From Dielma sp000508965 (GTDB lineage Bacteria > Bacillota_I > Bacilli_A > Erysipelotrichales > Erysipelotrichaceae), in assembly GCA_000508965.1 (NCBI GenBank), contig BAHV02000010.1, positions 186,001-250,000 of the forward strand: a stretch of DNA of 64,000 nucleotides. The letters run 5' to 3'. Below the pieces are notes generated by a model. That model saw only the letters and a list, made by a program, of their open reading frames with translations, made no database searches and was not told the origin of the DNA. Every line of letters begins with the position of its first letter. Within the stretch, counting starts at the first letter, position 1. The position numbers and the translations under genes are program-made. This document shows positions 25,989-34,907 of this stretch, in pieces.

Positions 25989-26450
25989 ATGGAATTAAAA
26001 GATGTTTTAGATAAGCGGATTATCCGCATTGGTCTTGAGGGCAGGGATAAAGATGATGTCCTGAATAAGATGTCAAAGCTGCTGTATGACAGTGGTTATA
26101 TTGATGATGTTGAAGCGTTTGTAAAGGATATCTACCTGCGTGAAGCTCAGGGTGTGACGGGAATTGGCAACGGAATTGCGATTCCGCATGGCAAAAGCAC
26201 AAGCGCAAAGCAGCCGGGTATCGCTATTGCTACACTGAGTCATCCAATTGAATGGGAGACGCTGGATGAAAAGGATGTTGATACAGTTTTCCTGTTTTGT
26301 GTGAGCAGCGATAAGAATTTTGAACGCAATCATATGCTGCTGTTATCTAAGGTGGCGGCTAAGCTTGCCGATGATGATCTGCTTGCTAAGATCCGCAAGG
26401 TAAACAGCAGTGAGGAGATGGTAGCCTATCTGTGCGGAGAAAAACTATGA
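25989..26450 (+). CDS. PTS fructose/mannitol-family IIA component
   Basis: The 153-residue IIA has the active His67 in NGIAIPHGKST and the usual fold of the PtsN/FruA-A family. It resembles the C-terminal domain of the preceding regulator, so the two may share an ancestor or compete for phosphate. Start at 25989 behind gaggtgg; an in-frame frame extension to 25974 is less likely. It completes the IIA-IIB-IIC set. Confidence 0.92.
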   Translation: MELKDVLDKRIIRIGLEGRDKDDVLNKMSKLLYDSGYIDDVEAFVKDIYLREAQGVTGIGNGIAIPHGKSTSAKQPGIAIATLSHPIEWETLDEKDVDTVFLFCVSSDKNFERNHMLLLSKVAAKLADDDLLAKIRKVNSSEEMVAYLCGEKL

Positions 26451-27271
26451 GTGCGTTGATTCATGATGGGGTGTCTAGGCTGGCTGAATTAGACAACGGT
26501 ATTTTAAAGCTGCAGCTGGCGCTTGACCGCGGCAATATTTTTAAATCATTGATGTTTAAGGGACAGGAATTAATTTTGATCAAGCCTGAGAATTATGCTT
26601 CTGATGAGCGGCCGACCTGCGGCTGTCCGGTTCTGTTCCCTTATTCAGGGAATAATCAAGAGGGTTTGCTGCATCTTGGCGATGAATGTTATCAAAGCGG
26701 CATTCACGGTATCGCTCATTCATTAGTCTGGGAAATATGTACGTTTGCTGAGTCATCGATCACGCTAAGTACACATGCCACTCAAAAGACAAAGCAAACC
26801 TACCCGTTTGATTTTTGTCTTCAATCAAAGCTTTCTTTAAATGAGAATGGGCTGCGGTATGAGCTGACTGCCAAAAATGAATCAGAGTGCGTCATGCCGT
26901 GTGATTTAGGACTGCATCCTTTCTTTTTGAATCCTGATCTAAATAAGACAATTATTACTGGTGAATTTATGGATGGCAGAAAGCTGACCAATGAGGATCT
27001 TGATTTTGACCGGATTTGTAAGAGCGGCTTTTTGTGCGAGCAGCTGCGCGTATTGAAGTGTATTCTGCCTAATGGTATACAACTGACCTTTAATAACTTT
27101 GAAGGCTTTGTGAATACCTTGGTCTGGAGCGGTGATCTTCATCGTTTTATGGTTATCGAGCCATTGAGCGGTACTGTCAACGCCATCAATGAACATCGGA
27201 ATCGATTCAATGTTCAGCCTGGTGAGGCATGCCGCGCTGTGCTTGAAATCAAGATCAGTGATGAGGCTTGA
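26447..27271 (+). CDS. Aldose 1-epimerase family protein
   Basis: The 274-residue protein is a galactose-mutarotase-like beta-sandwich: LVLDRGNIFKSLMFKGQELI, CGCPVLFPYSGNNQ, YQSGIHGIAHSLVWEI with the catalytic-type His of the IPxHGFxR motif, DLGLHPFF and FMVIEPLSG (a Glu base). Such enzymes interconvert sugar anomers or hexose-6-phosphate anomers. Its ATG overlaps the IIA stop (ATGA), so it belongs to the PTS operon. Confidence 0.87.
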   Translation: MSALIHDGVSRLAELDNGILKLQLALDRGNIFKSLMFKGQELILIKPENYASDERPTCGCPVLFPYSGNNQEGLLHLGDECYQSGIHGIAHSLVWEICTFAESSITLSTHATQKTKQTYPFDFCLQSKLSLNENGLRYELTAKNESECVMPCDLGLHPFFLNPDLNKTIITGEFMDGRKLTNEDLDFDRICKSGFLCEQLRVLKCILPNGIQLTFNNFEGFVNTLVWSGDLHRFMVIEPLSGTVNAINEHRNRFNVQPGEACRAVLEIKISDEA

Positions 27272-27351
27272 TACACGAAGTAGCTGCTGCTGTCATTGAT
27301 TGTGAAAATCATGCAGAAGTATGGTAAACTAGAAACAAGTGAGGTGATGAC

Positions 27352-28245
27352 ATGGGTGTATTGGCTATTGGTGTTGCCTGTATCGATACAACAATTGAAA
27401 TAGATCAGCCCTTAATGGAGAACCGTAAATACAGCTGCACAGGCACTACCTTATCCGGCGGCGGACCGGCTTTCAATGCGGCTTGTCTGTGCGCGCTGTG
27501 GCAGGCTGACACTTATTTGCTCAGCCGGATTGGAACCGATGAAAACGGCAGGCAAATTGAAGCAATTGCAAAGCAATCAAATCTGAAACTGCTGAGCCGT
27601 GGAGATGAACGCTTTAGTACCGCGCATTCCTATATTGTCAGCTGTAATGTTAATGGCAGCCGTACAGTATTGAACTATCCGTGCAATCAACCCTTTAATG
27701 ATTTTCCTTTTCAGCCGCTGCCCATTAAAGTGATTTTATCCGATGGTCACTTGCCGGCGCTGACCTTGAAAGCACTGGATTATTATTCTGACGCACAGCT
27801 GATCGTTGATGCTGATATCTGCAATGAGAATACCATTCAGGCAGCGAGAGCGGCTGACTTTATTATCTGCAGTGAGGAGTTTGCGTCAGATTATTTAGGT
27901 GAAGCTTTAGCGCTGAATGACATGGCTAAACTGAATCAACAGTTTGAAACGATCCGCGAACTGAATCATCGCCAGTTGATTATAACGATTGGCGATCGGG
28001 GTGCAATTTATAAAATGGGTGAACAGCCGGAAATTTTCCCTGCTTATCCAGTCAAGGCCATTGATTCCTGCGGGGCGGGCGACATTTTTCACGGGGCCTT
28101 CGCATGGTGTGCGGATCAGCAGGCTTCAATGCTTGATGCGCTGAAAATTGCCAGTCTTACCGCCAGCATATCAGTAACTCGTAAAGGCTCACAGACTTCC
28201 ATTCCTTCATACGATGAAGTGATGACAAAGTTCAGACAATCATAA
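27352..28245 (+). CDS. PfkB-family carbohydrate kinase
   Basis: The 297-residue protein has both PfkB signatures: SGGGPAFNAACLCALWQADTYLLSRIGTDENG near residues 37-65 and DSCGAGDIFHGAFAW near 239-253, with the catalytic Asp in GAGD. It phosphorylates a sugar or sugar phosphate with ATP. Here it could make the bisphosphate split by the aldolase of the operon. An 80-base gap with TAAACT at about 27325 hints that it can also be transcribed from its own promoter. Confidence 0.9.
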   Translation: MGVLAIGVACIDTTIEIDQPLMENRKYSCTGTTLSGGGPAFNAACLCALWQADTYLLSRIGTDENGRQIEAIAKQSNLKLLSRGDERFSTAHSYIVSCNVNGSRTVLNYPCNQPFNDFPFQPLPIKVILSDGHLPALTLKALDYYSDAQLIVDADICNENTIQAARAADFIICSEEFASDYLGEALALNDMAKLNQQFETIRELNHRQLIITIGDRGAIYKMGEQPEIFPAYPVKAIDSCGAGDIFHGAFAWCADQQASMLDALKIASLTASISVTRKGSQTSIPSYDEVMTKFRQS

Positions 28246-28277
28246 AATAAAAAGTTCTCCGGATGGAAAACTTCATT

Positions 28278-28310
28278 ACGCTGTGTCATCATTGATGCAG
28301 CGTTTTATTA
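28278..28310 (+). terminator. Possible terminator after the PfkB gene
   Basis: ACGCTG (28278-28283) pairs with CAGCGT (28298-28303) followed by TTTATT. The stem is short. It lies between two convergent genes. Confidence 0.5.
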
Positions 28311-28318
28311 TGCTTCAG

Positions 28319-28639
28319 TTATTTCTTTTTCTTAGGCTTGGGCAGCGGCAGCTCAGGATAAGAGGCTTCGATTACATCTCTTAGGAGCTCTTTATTTTCA
28401 ATGTCGGCAACAAACATTTTCTTGGCGCCGGCATAGGGAAAGTCTTCAACCACCGGGTCAAGCAAAGCTTTGCCTGCCTTTGTTTCCTTGATAAACAGCT
28501 GACCATCGCAGATCAGACCAATAACTTTATCCCGATAATAAACGACATATTCACCCATCATCGGCCGGGTGCGCAGCTCCTCTAAAAGACTTAACTGGTC
28601 AAGGATATAGGCCAGCATATCTTTACTGGTTGACATCAT
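28319..28639 (-). CDS. TfoX N-terminal domain protein
   Basis: The 106-residue protein matches the TfoX/Sxy N-terminal domain: LRTRPMMGEYVVYYRDKVIGLICDGQLFIKET and ALLDPVVEDFPYAGAKKMFVAD. In Gammaproteobacteria TfoX controls competence, but short single-domain copies in Bacillota have no proven role. It ends with a lysine run. The gene is alone on the - strand and converges on the PfkB gene. Confidence 0.85.
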   Translation of the reverse strand: MMSTSKDMLAYILDQLSLLEELRTRPMMGEYVVYYRDKVIGLICDGQLFIKETKAGKALLDPVVEDFPYAGAKKMFVADIENKELLRDVIEASYPELPLPKPKKKK

Positions 28640-28719
28640 GCATTCCTCATTTCTTGGTGATGCTTCTATTATACTTTATATCCGTATTTAGTGGTATACT
28701 AAAAACAAAGGTGGTGCTT

Positions 28720-30183
28720 ATGGAAAAATCAGAAAAGAAAAGCATGAAGCGGAGTGTCAAAGAATTGGAAAGTCGTTTCGCGATGCTTCAGCAGCAATTG
28801 AAAACCGCAAAGGTACCGGCAGTCATTACGTTTGATGGCTGGGGCGCCAGCGGCAAGGGAACACTGATTGGTAAAATGATATTAAACCTTGATCCGCGCG
28901 GTTTTGCAGTATGTGCAATGAAGGAAGCGGACGCGGCTGAACAACGTTATCCTTTTTTATATCGCTATTGGCTGAAATTGCCGGCAAAGGGGGAAATTAC
29001 GATTTTTGACCGCAGCTGGAATCAGGAAATCTCAGTGTTTCGCGTTGATCGTGAAATGAAGCATAAGTGCTTTAAGGAACAGCTGGAAAGTGTTCTGCGC
29101 TTTGAACGTCAGCTTTGTGATGATGGTGCTGTGCTCTTGAAATTCTTCTTGAATATCTCAAAGAAGGAGCAGGCCAAACGATTTGAAAAATTGCTTGCCG
29201 ATAAGACAACCGCCTGGCGGGTAACGGATTTGGATATTTACCGCAATGAGCATTATAATGAATATGCGAAAGCTTTTGATGAGATGATTGAGAAAACAGA
29301 AACTGACCATGCACCATGGCATTTGATCGATGCTTGTGATAAGGATGAAGCCTATTATAAGATTCTGGAATGCTGTGTAGAGACCCTTGAAGCAAAAATG
29401 AAGGAAAATCTTCAGCATGACGGCATTCGGGCTGACCAGATGAAAATGCCGCTGCTGACAATGCCATTGCTGCAGGATGTTGATTTATCTTTAACGATTG
29501 ATGATGAGACTTATAAAGAGGAATTAAAAAAAGCCCAGAAAAAACTGCGTATGTTATCGAATGAATTATATTTAAAAAAGATACCGCTTATTTTATGCTA
29601 TGAGGGATGGGACGCGGCAGGCAAGGGCGGCAATATTAAACGGTTAGCCGCCTGTTTTGATCCGCGCGGTTATAACGTAAATCCAACCTCAGCACCTAAT
29701 GCTTATGAAGCAAGCCATCACTATCTTTGGCGTTTTTGGCGGCATTTGCCTAAGAGCGGACATATCGCTGTTTTTGATCGCACATGGTATGGCCGGGTCA
29801 TGGTTGAGAGAATTGAGGGCTTTTGTACTGAACAGCAGTGGCTGCGGGCTTATAATGAAATTAATGAATTTGAACAGGATCTGAGCCGCTGGGGAGCTGT
29901 GATTTTAAAGTTCTGGCTGCAAATTGATAAAGATGAGCAGCTGAAACGTTTTCAAGAACGGCAGAATACACCAGAGAAACAGTGGAAGATTACCGATGAA
30001 GATTGGCGGAATCGTGAAAAATGGGAGCAATATGAACCGGCAGTCAATGAAATGCTGAGACTGACCTCGACAACCTTTGCCCCGTGGATGATCATTGAAT
30101 CCAATTCTAAGGAATATGCCCGCTTAAAAACGATTCACTTAGTAATTGAAGCGATTGAAAAACGGCTTGATCAAAAGGGATGA
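28720..30183 (+). CDS. Two-domain PPK2-family polyphosphate:nucleotide phosphotransferase
   Basis: The 487-residue protein contains two tandem PPK2 domains, each with a Walker A loop: FDGWGASGKGTLIGK (residues about 37-51) and YEGWDAAGKGGNIKR (about 294-308). The second domain also has PTSAPNAYEASHHYLWRFWRHLP and FDRTWYGRVMVERIEGF, the lid and Walker B regions. Two-domain PPK2 enzymes such as PAP phosphorylate AMP to ADP with polyphosphate. Usually only the second domain is fully active; here the first keeps FDRSWNQEISVFRV. Start at 28720 behind aaaggtggt. Confidence 0.9.
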   Translation: MEKSEKKSMKRSVKELESRFAMLQQQLKTAKVPAVITFDGWGASGKGTLIGKMILNLDPRGFAVCAMKEADAAEQRYPFLYRYWLKLPAKGEITIFDRSWNQEISVFRVDREMKHKCFKEQLESVLRFERQLCDDGAVLLKFFLNISKKEQAKRFEKLLADKTTAWRVTDLDIYRNEHYNEYAKAFDEMIEKTETDHAPWHLIDACDKDEAYYKILECCVETLEAKMKENLQHDGIRADQMKMPLLTMPLLQDVDLSLTIDDETYKEELKKAQKKLRMLSNELYLKKIPLILCYEGWDAAGKGGNIKRLAACFDPRGYNVNPTSAPNAYEASHHYLWRFWRHLPKSGHIAVFDRTWYGRVMVERIEGFCTEQQWLRAYNEINEFEQDLSRWGAVILKFWLQIDKDEQLKRFQERQNTPEKQWKITDEDWRNREKWEQYEPAVNEMLRLTSTTFAPWMIIESNSKEYARLKTIHLVIEAIEKRLDQKG

Positions 30184-30221
30184 AGAGTCTTGAAAACAGA
30201 TGCAGGGAGGGATAAATTAAA

Positions 30222-30452
30222 ATGAAATGCCCATATTGTCAAAATGAAATGCAGTCAGGATATATCCCCAACGCCGGGCAGCCGGTTCAATGGATTCCCA
30301 ATGGTGAAAAGCCGTCAATATTTACTTTCACAGTGGCTGGTCATGGCATTCCTTTATTAAATCAATTTAAGCCGTTAAAAGCGAATGGATATATTGCAGA
30401 GGCTCATTATTGTCCGACATGTAAATTGGTTATTGCACCAACTAAAGAATGA
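30222..30452 (+). CDS. Small zinc-ribbon protein (DUF6487-like)
   Basis: The 76-residue protein has two CxxC pairs, CPYCQNEMQSGYI at the start and HYCPTCKLVIAP at the end, which should form one zinc ribbon, with QPVQWIPNGEKPSIF in between. This matches a family of small proteins of unknown function common in Bacillota. It follows the PPK2 gene by 38 bases with a good gggagg ribosome binding site. Confidence 0.75.
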   Translation: MKCPYCQNEMQSGYIPNAGQPVQWIPNGEKPSIFTFTVAGHGIPLLNQFKPLKANGYIAEAHYCPTCKLVIAPTKE

Positions 30453-30512
30453 TTTGATGAAGCCGGCTTGAATAATTCAATGACTTTCCTTATCAAAGAT
30501 TTTATAACAATT

Positions 30513-30540
30513 AAAAGGGGTGAAGATTCACCTCTTTTAT
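30513..30540 (+). terminator. Terminator between convergent genes
   Basis: AAAAGGGGTGAA (30513-30524) pairs with TTCACCTCTTTT (30527-30538) around a two-base loop. A/T runs flank both sides, so it may serve both strands. Confidence 0.75.
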
Positions 30541-30581
30541 AATTGACAGTTTTACGTTTCCTATGGAAGATGCAGAATTTT

Positions 30582-31661
30582 TCAAAATGAATGTTTTACT
30601 GACAGATTATTATTAATGGCGGCTTCAATGAGCTGGATTGCTTCATCATAATCGGAATAGCCTCTCATGACTTCATATTTCTCATCTTTTAATAATGATT
30701 CAAGCAGACGTTTTCTTACCGAGCGCTGATTTTCTTCGTTCGACTCTAAGCGGATTCCTTTAAAGATTGGATGCTCGTCATAATTGTAGCTGCTGGTGCA
30801 AGTCTTTTCAATATAGGTCTTAAAGTAATGGGCAGCTTCAGACAGATTCTGTTTGCTGAGACAGCAGTGACAAAGTAATAGCTGACTGCTGCCTTGCGGG
30901 ATTTGAAACAGCTCCTCCAGCTGTCCGGATAAAACAAGAAGCGGTATTTGTTCATTCTCCTCACTGAGACGGGCAAGCACTGAAAGGCAGCTGATACATT
31001 TGTTTATTTCTTGCAGCAGCAGACCCTGACATGCTTGCCTGGCTTCTTCAAAACGTTCCTGTTTTTCATAAAGGCTTAAAATAATGGCAGAAGCGTCAAT
31101 GGTTTGTTCCTGCAAGCTTTTCAACAGCTTTTCACATTCCTCATATGCCTGCAGGTTTAACAGACAGTAGGCTTTGGAAAACATGGCGCTGTTTGTCAGT
31201 TTTGGATCATGCTGATCAATTACGGCTTGTAAAAGGTTGGCTGCCTCTTGATATTGCTCATTGATAAAGGCCTCATCAGCATTTTCTGCTAGCGGTGCGT
31301 ACATCATGATCAGCGTTCCCGCACTAAGCAGTAAGCTGCCGTTGGCAGGGTATTGGCGCAAATAGTGATTCATCAGGCGGATGCCATCCGCATAACTTTT
31401 CTGAAGCATACAAGTTCGGACTTCATCTTTTATGTCCTTAATTGCTTGGGAAGTCAGCTGAATTTGAAAATCAAACAGTTCATCTAAAGTGATATGAAGG
31501 GCTCTGGCTAATGGCGGCAGTAAGCTGATATCCGGAGCGGTGCTGCCATTCTCCCACTTGCTCACCGCTCCTGCCGATATCCCCAGCTGATTGGCCAACT
31601 GTTCCTGTGTCAAGCCTAGTTTTCGGCGGTTTTCCGCAATTTTTAGTTTTAATTGTGTCAT
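30582..31661 (-). CDS. XRE-family regulator with TPR-like sensor region
   Basis: The 359-residue protein has an N-terminal XRE helix-turn-helix (IAENRRKLGLTQEQLANQLGISAGAVSKWENGSTAPDISLLPPLARALHITLDELFDF) followed by about 280 residues of helical repeats resembling TPR (AYCLLNLQAYEECEKLLKSL; LYEKQERFEEARQACQGLL). Such regulators (RRNPP-like or metabolic sensors) often bind a peptide or a protein partner. A Sigma-A promoter, TTGTGA-N17-TATAAT (31710 down to 31682), drives it and shares a region with the divergent HAD gene. Confidence 0.85.
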   Translation of the reverse strand: MTQLKLKIAENRRKLGLTQEQLANQLGISAGAVSKWENGSTAPDISLLPPLARALHITLDELFDFQIQLTSQAIKDIKDEVRTCMLQKSYADGIRLMNHYLRQYPANGSLLLSAGTLIMMYAPLAENADEAFINEQYQEAANLLQAVIDQHDPKLTNSAMFSKAYCLLNLQAYEECEKLLKSLQEQTIDASAIILSLYEKQERFEEARQACQGLLLQEINKCISCLSVLARLSEENEQIPLLVLSGQLEELFQIPQGSSQLLLCHCCLSKQNLSEAAHYFKTYIEKTCTSSYNYDEHPIFKGIRLESNEENQRSVRKRLLESLLKDEKYEVMRGYSDYDEAIQLIEAAINNNLSVKHSF

Positions 31662-31681
31662 AACATTCTCCTTCTATCCCC

Positions 31682-31710
31682 ATTATAATCGATGTTTAAT
31701 CGCTTCACAA
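31682..31710 (-). promoter_or_regulatory. Promoter of the XRE-TPR gene
   Basis: On the - strand TTGTGA (31710-31705) and TATAAT (31687-31682) are 17 bases apart. CGCTtcacaAGCG (31701-31713) overlaps the -35. Confidence 0.6.
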
Positions 31711-31742
31711 GCGAGCGGTTCGCCACTTTAAGATGCATAAAG

Positions 31743-31795
31743 TTGAGCGGCGCTCAAGTTGTGAGTTGACATTGAATCAGCAAAAGAAGTAAACT
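31743..31795 (+). promoter_or_regulatory. Promoter of the HAD gene with an upstream palindrome
   Basis: TTGACA (31766-31771) and TAAACT (31790-31795) are 18 bases apart. The perfect palindrome TTGAGCG-g-CGCTCAA (31743-31757) stands just upstream, between the two divergent promoters, and is a candidate operator for the XRE regulator. Confidence 0.6.
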
Positions 31796-31820
31796 TTAAT
31801 CAATAAAAGGACGGTCACTT

Positions 31821-32621
31821 ATGGAACGACAAAATATTTTCTTTGATGTAGACGGCACACTTCTTGATTCAGCAACGCATGAGTTCCCTCAATCAGCGAA
31901 AGCGGCGATACAATCCCTAAAGCAGGCTGGGCATCGTGTATTCATCGCAACGGGGCGTTGTTATGCTTCATTGAAGCGCTGCGGTTTAATGGATGCGATT
32001 GAATGGGATGGCTATGTATTAAGCAATGGTCAGGTTGTCATGCTGAAGGATCATACATTGCTTCATGAAGAATGCATAGATTCTAGGGCGGTTAAACAAT
32101 GCATTGACATAGCAGCAAAGCATCAAATCGCGCTTTCATTAATTAGCAGCGATGATTGGTTTATGATGGATGCTGGTAATGAGTATGTAAAGCGTGCGCA
32201 TCAATTTTTAAATGAAGTGCTGCCCAATTGCCGTCCTTATAAAGGTGAGTCGATCATTACGATGCTGGCCTATGATTCAAGAAATGCTGATTATCATGAA
32301 TTTAGAAAGATTGAGGGACTCAAGGTGATCCCTGCTGAATCAACCTATGCGGATTTAATTGTTGAGGGTGTCAGCAAGGCAGACGGCATTAAAAGGTTAT
32401 GCACCTATTTTGAACAGGAAGATTATATCGCGTTTGGTGACAGCTTAAATGATTGGGAAATGATGGAACAGGCCGCGTTTTCTATTGCTATGGGCCAAGG
32501 AAATGAAAAGCTGAAGGCGCAGGCAGATTTTGTAACCCGTTCAGTCAATGAGGATGGCATTGCCTATGCTGTGAATGCATTGGGGTTACTTAAAGAAAAT
32601 AAGGCTGATCATATAAAATAA
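31821..32621 (+). CDS. Cof-type HAD-IIB phosphatase
   Basis: The 266-residue protein has the HAD motif I FFDVDGTLLDS, motif II FIATGRCYA, a C2-type cap (about 80-190), and motifs III/IV VSKADGIKRL and IAFGDSLNDWEMMEQAAFSIAMGQGNEKLK. Cof-type enzymes remove phosphate from sugar phosphates, FMN or pyridoxal phosphate with low specificity. It is divergent from the XRE-TPR regulator, which may control it. Confidence 0.92.
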   Translation: MERQNIFFDVDGTLLDSATHEFPQSAKAAIQSLKQAGHRVFIATGRCYASLKRCGLMDAIEWDGYVLSNGQVVMLKDHTLLHEECIDSRAVKQCIDIAAKHQIALSLISSDDWFMMDAGNEYVKRAHQFLNEVLPNCRPYKGESIITMLAYDSRNADYHEFRKIEGLKVIPAESTYADLIVEGVSKADGIKRLCTYFEQEDYIAFGDSLNDWEMMEQAAFSIAMGQGNEKLKAQADFVTRSVNEDGIAYAVNALGLLKENKADHIK

Positions 32622-32642
32622 CTTTGATAAGTTTTATAACTA

Positions 32643-32666
32643 TACAGCATATCCGCTGTTTTTTTC
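32643..32666 (+). terminator. Terminator after the HAD gene
   Basis: ACAGC (32644-32648) pairs with GCTGT (32655-32659) followed by a T-run to 32665. Confidence 0.7.
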
Positions 32667-32670
32667 TTTA

Positions 32671-32708
32671 TAAAAAGAACCCGTCAATTTGAGGGATGTT
32701 GACGGGTT
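32671..32708 (-). terminator. Terminator of glnN
   Basis: On the - strand AACCCGTCAA pairs with TTGACGGGTT (10 base pairs; 32708-32699 with 32687-32678) and is followed by ttcttttta. It stands 31 bases after the glnN stop. Confidence 0.85.
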
Positions 32709-32738
32709 AAGGGGCAGGTATATCAGGCTGCTTCGTGT

Positions 32739-34826
32739 TTATTCGTGAAATAACAGAGCTGTGTAGCAGGGAATCGGCCACGCTTTGTCTGAACATAATG
32801 ATTCAAGGGCATCAGCATCAGCGCGCAGGGTTTCCATCATTTTTAGAATCGTGGTGGAAAAGAGCTTACCCTGTTCATGCATTGAATCAAGGGCAGTTGT
32901 TTTAATGCATGCTTTTTCCAGCTTTTGGCAGTCAAAGTAGAGGGCTTTATAATTTTCATCAACCTGATGAAGGTGATCCATTTCGGCGGCACAATCAAAG
33001 GCGGGTGAGACTGCTTTTTTGTTAAGAATGGTTTCGGTTAATGATTTTGTGACCTTTTCAACGGCAGGCAGGATTTGTTTTTGAACCATGTCAACCATTG
33101 TCAGGGCTTCGATATTGATTGTTTTACAGTAATTTTCAAGAAGGATCTCACCGCGTGAGCGCATCTCATTTTCAGTGAAGATTTTGTGTTTTGTGAAAAG
33201 CTTGATATTTTTTTCAGAGGTGTAATAAGGCAGGGCATCAATCGTTGTTTTAAGATTAAGCAGACCTCTTTTTTCTGCTTCTTTTACCCATTCATCAGTA
33301 TAGCCATTGCCTGAGAATAGAATCCGTTTATGCTCTCTGATGGTTTTCTTGATTAAGGCTGCCAGTGCCGGTTTCAGCTCTTCAGCTTTTTCCAGCTCAT
33401 CGGCAAACAGACTTAATTCTTCCGCGACAATGGTATTCAGCATAATGTTAGGGCATGCGATTGAGAGACTTGAACCAAGCATTCTGAATTCAAATTTATT
33501 GCCGGTAAAGGCAAAAGGAGACGTTCGGTTTCTATCAGTCGTATCCTTTGGAAAGGCTGGGAGAATGTCGACGCCGATTTCCATTTTTTTGTCATAGATT
33601 TTATCATAGACCGTATTTTCTTCGATACATTCAAGAATTGAAGTAAGTTCATCTCCCAAATGGACGGATATTATAGCCGGCGGTGCTTCGTTGGCACCAA
33701 GGCGGTGGTCGTTGCTAGGGGTAGCAACAGAAACACGAAGTAAATCCTGATACTCATCTGCCCCCTTGATCACTGCGCAGAGAAACAATAGAAACTGAGC
33801 GTTGGTTGCCGGTGTTTCACCGGGCTCCAACAGATTGACACCTGTGTTAGTGGAAATCGACCAGTTATTATGTTTTCCGCTGCCATTGATCCCCTCGAAG
33901 GGCTTTTCATGCAGCAGGCAGGCGAAGCCATGCTTATCCGCGATTTTTTTCATTAATTCCATCGTTAGCTGATTGTGGTCGGTAGCAATATTTGTGGTGG
34001 AAAAGATAGGCGCTAATTCAAACTGACGGGGAGCTACTTCTTTATGCTCCGTTTTGGCAAGGATGCCCAGCTTCCACAATTCTTCATCCAGCTCTTTCAT
34101 AAAAGCCAAAACACGATTATCCAGCATACCGAAGTAATGATCTTCCATCTCCTGACCTTTGGGCGGTAATTTACCGAAAAGTGTTCGGCCGCATAGTAAA
34201 AGGTCTTCTCTTTGGGAAACCAAATCTTTATTGATTAGGAAATATTCTTGTTCACAGCCGACGGTTGTTGAAACATGGGCTGCATCACTGCCGAATAATT
34301 TCAGGATTCTCAATGCCTGCTCATTCAGCACTGCCATGGAACGCAGCAGCGGTGTTTTCTTATCGAGTGAGCTGCCGTCAAAGGAACAGAAAATCGTTGG
34401 GATACAGAGTGTATTGTCTTTAATAAAAGCGTAGGAGGTTGGGTCCCAGGTCGTATAACCGCGGGCTTCAAAGGTTGCCCGCAGACCGCCGTTAGGAAAG
34501 CTTGAAGCATCCGGCTCACCTTTGATCAGTTCTTTGCCGGAAAATTCGAGAATGACGCCATCATGATCATCCGGGGCGATAAAGCTTTCATGTTTTTCAG
34601 CGGTAATACCGGTCATCGGCTGAAACCAGTGGGTATAGTGAGTGACACCTTTTTCTACTGCCCAGTCCTTCATCGCGTTGGCAACCGTATTGGCTACATT
34701 GACATCCAGTGTTTTTCCTTCGCGGATAGTCGCTTTAAGCTTTTTGAATACATCCTTAGGCAGCTTTTCTTTCATGACAGCTTCGTTAAATACCATACTG
34801 CCAAATGCATCAGTGATTGGTTTCAT
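32739..34826 (-). CDS. glnN: Glutamine synthetase type III
   Basis: The 695-residue protein is a GS III: an N-terminal region with FGSMVFNEAVMKEKLP, HYTHWFQPMTGITAEKHESF, FSGKELIKGEPDASSFPNGGLRATFEARGYT, the catalytic core ATDHNQLTMELMKKIADKHG, INGSGKHNNWSI and RTSPFAFTGNKFEFRMLGSS, then a long C-terminal extension of about 170 residues. It makes glutamine from glutamate, ammonia and ATP as a dodecamer. A second, type I homologue is encoded at 46003. Its leader contains a terminator and candidate ANTAR hairpin (see below), so it is probably controlled by antitermination. Confidence 0.97.
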   Translation of the reverse strand: MKPITDAFGSMVFNEAVMKEKLPKDVFKKLKATIREGKTLDVNVANTVANAMKDWAVEKGVTHYTHWFQPMTGITAEKHESFIAPDDHDGVILEFSGKELIKGEPDASSFPNGGLRATFEARGYTTWDPTSYAFIKDNTLCIPTIFCSFDGSSLDKKTPLLRSMAVLNEQALRILKLFGSDAAHVSTTVGCEQEYFLINKDLVSQREDLLLCGRTLFGKLPPKGQEMEDHYFGMLDNRVLAFMKELDEELWKLGILAKTEHKEVAPRQFELAPIFSTTNIATDHNQLTMELMKKIADKHGFACLLHEKPFEGINGSGKHNNWSISTNTGVNLLEPGETPATNAQFLLFLCAVIKGADEYQDLLRVSVATPSNDHRLGANEAPPAIISVHLGDELTSILECIEENTVYDKIYDKKMEIGVDILPAFPKDTTDRNRTSPFAFTGNKFEFRMLGSSLSIACPNIMLNTIVAEELSLFADELEKAEELKPALAALIKKTIREHKRILFSGNGYTDEWVKEAEKRGLLNLKTTIDALPYYTSEKNIKLFTKHKIFTENEMRSRGEILLENYCKTINIEALTMVDMVQKQILPAVEKVTKSLTETILNKKAVSPAFDCAAEMDHLHQVDENYKALYFDCQKLEKACIKTTALDSMHEQGKLFSTTILKMMETLRADADALESLCSDKAWPIPCYTALLFHE

Positions 34827-34852
34827 ACACAGTCCTCCTTGATTTATTAAAT

Positions 34853-34894
34853 AAAAAAGGTGCTGAAAACAATTTCTGTTTCAGCACCTTTGCT
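34853..34894 (-). promoter_or_regulatory. glnN leader: AAAGGT-loop hairpin overlapping a terminator
   Basis: Transcribed on the - strand, the leader begins with AGC-AAAGGT-GCT (34894-34883), a short hairpin with a six-base loop that has A at position 1 and G at position 4. The same AAAGGTGCTGAAA (34891-34879) is the 5' arm of a 13-base-pair terminator whose 3' arm is TTTCAGCACCTTT (34868-34856), followed by six T. The two structures exclude each other. On the + strand there is no T-run, so this is not the end of another gene. Confidence 0.7.
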
Positions 34895-34907
34895 TATTTA
34901 TGCCGCT

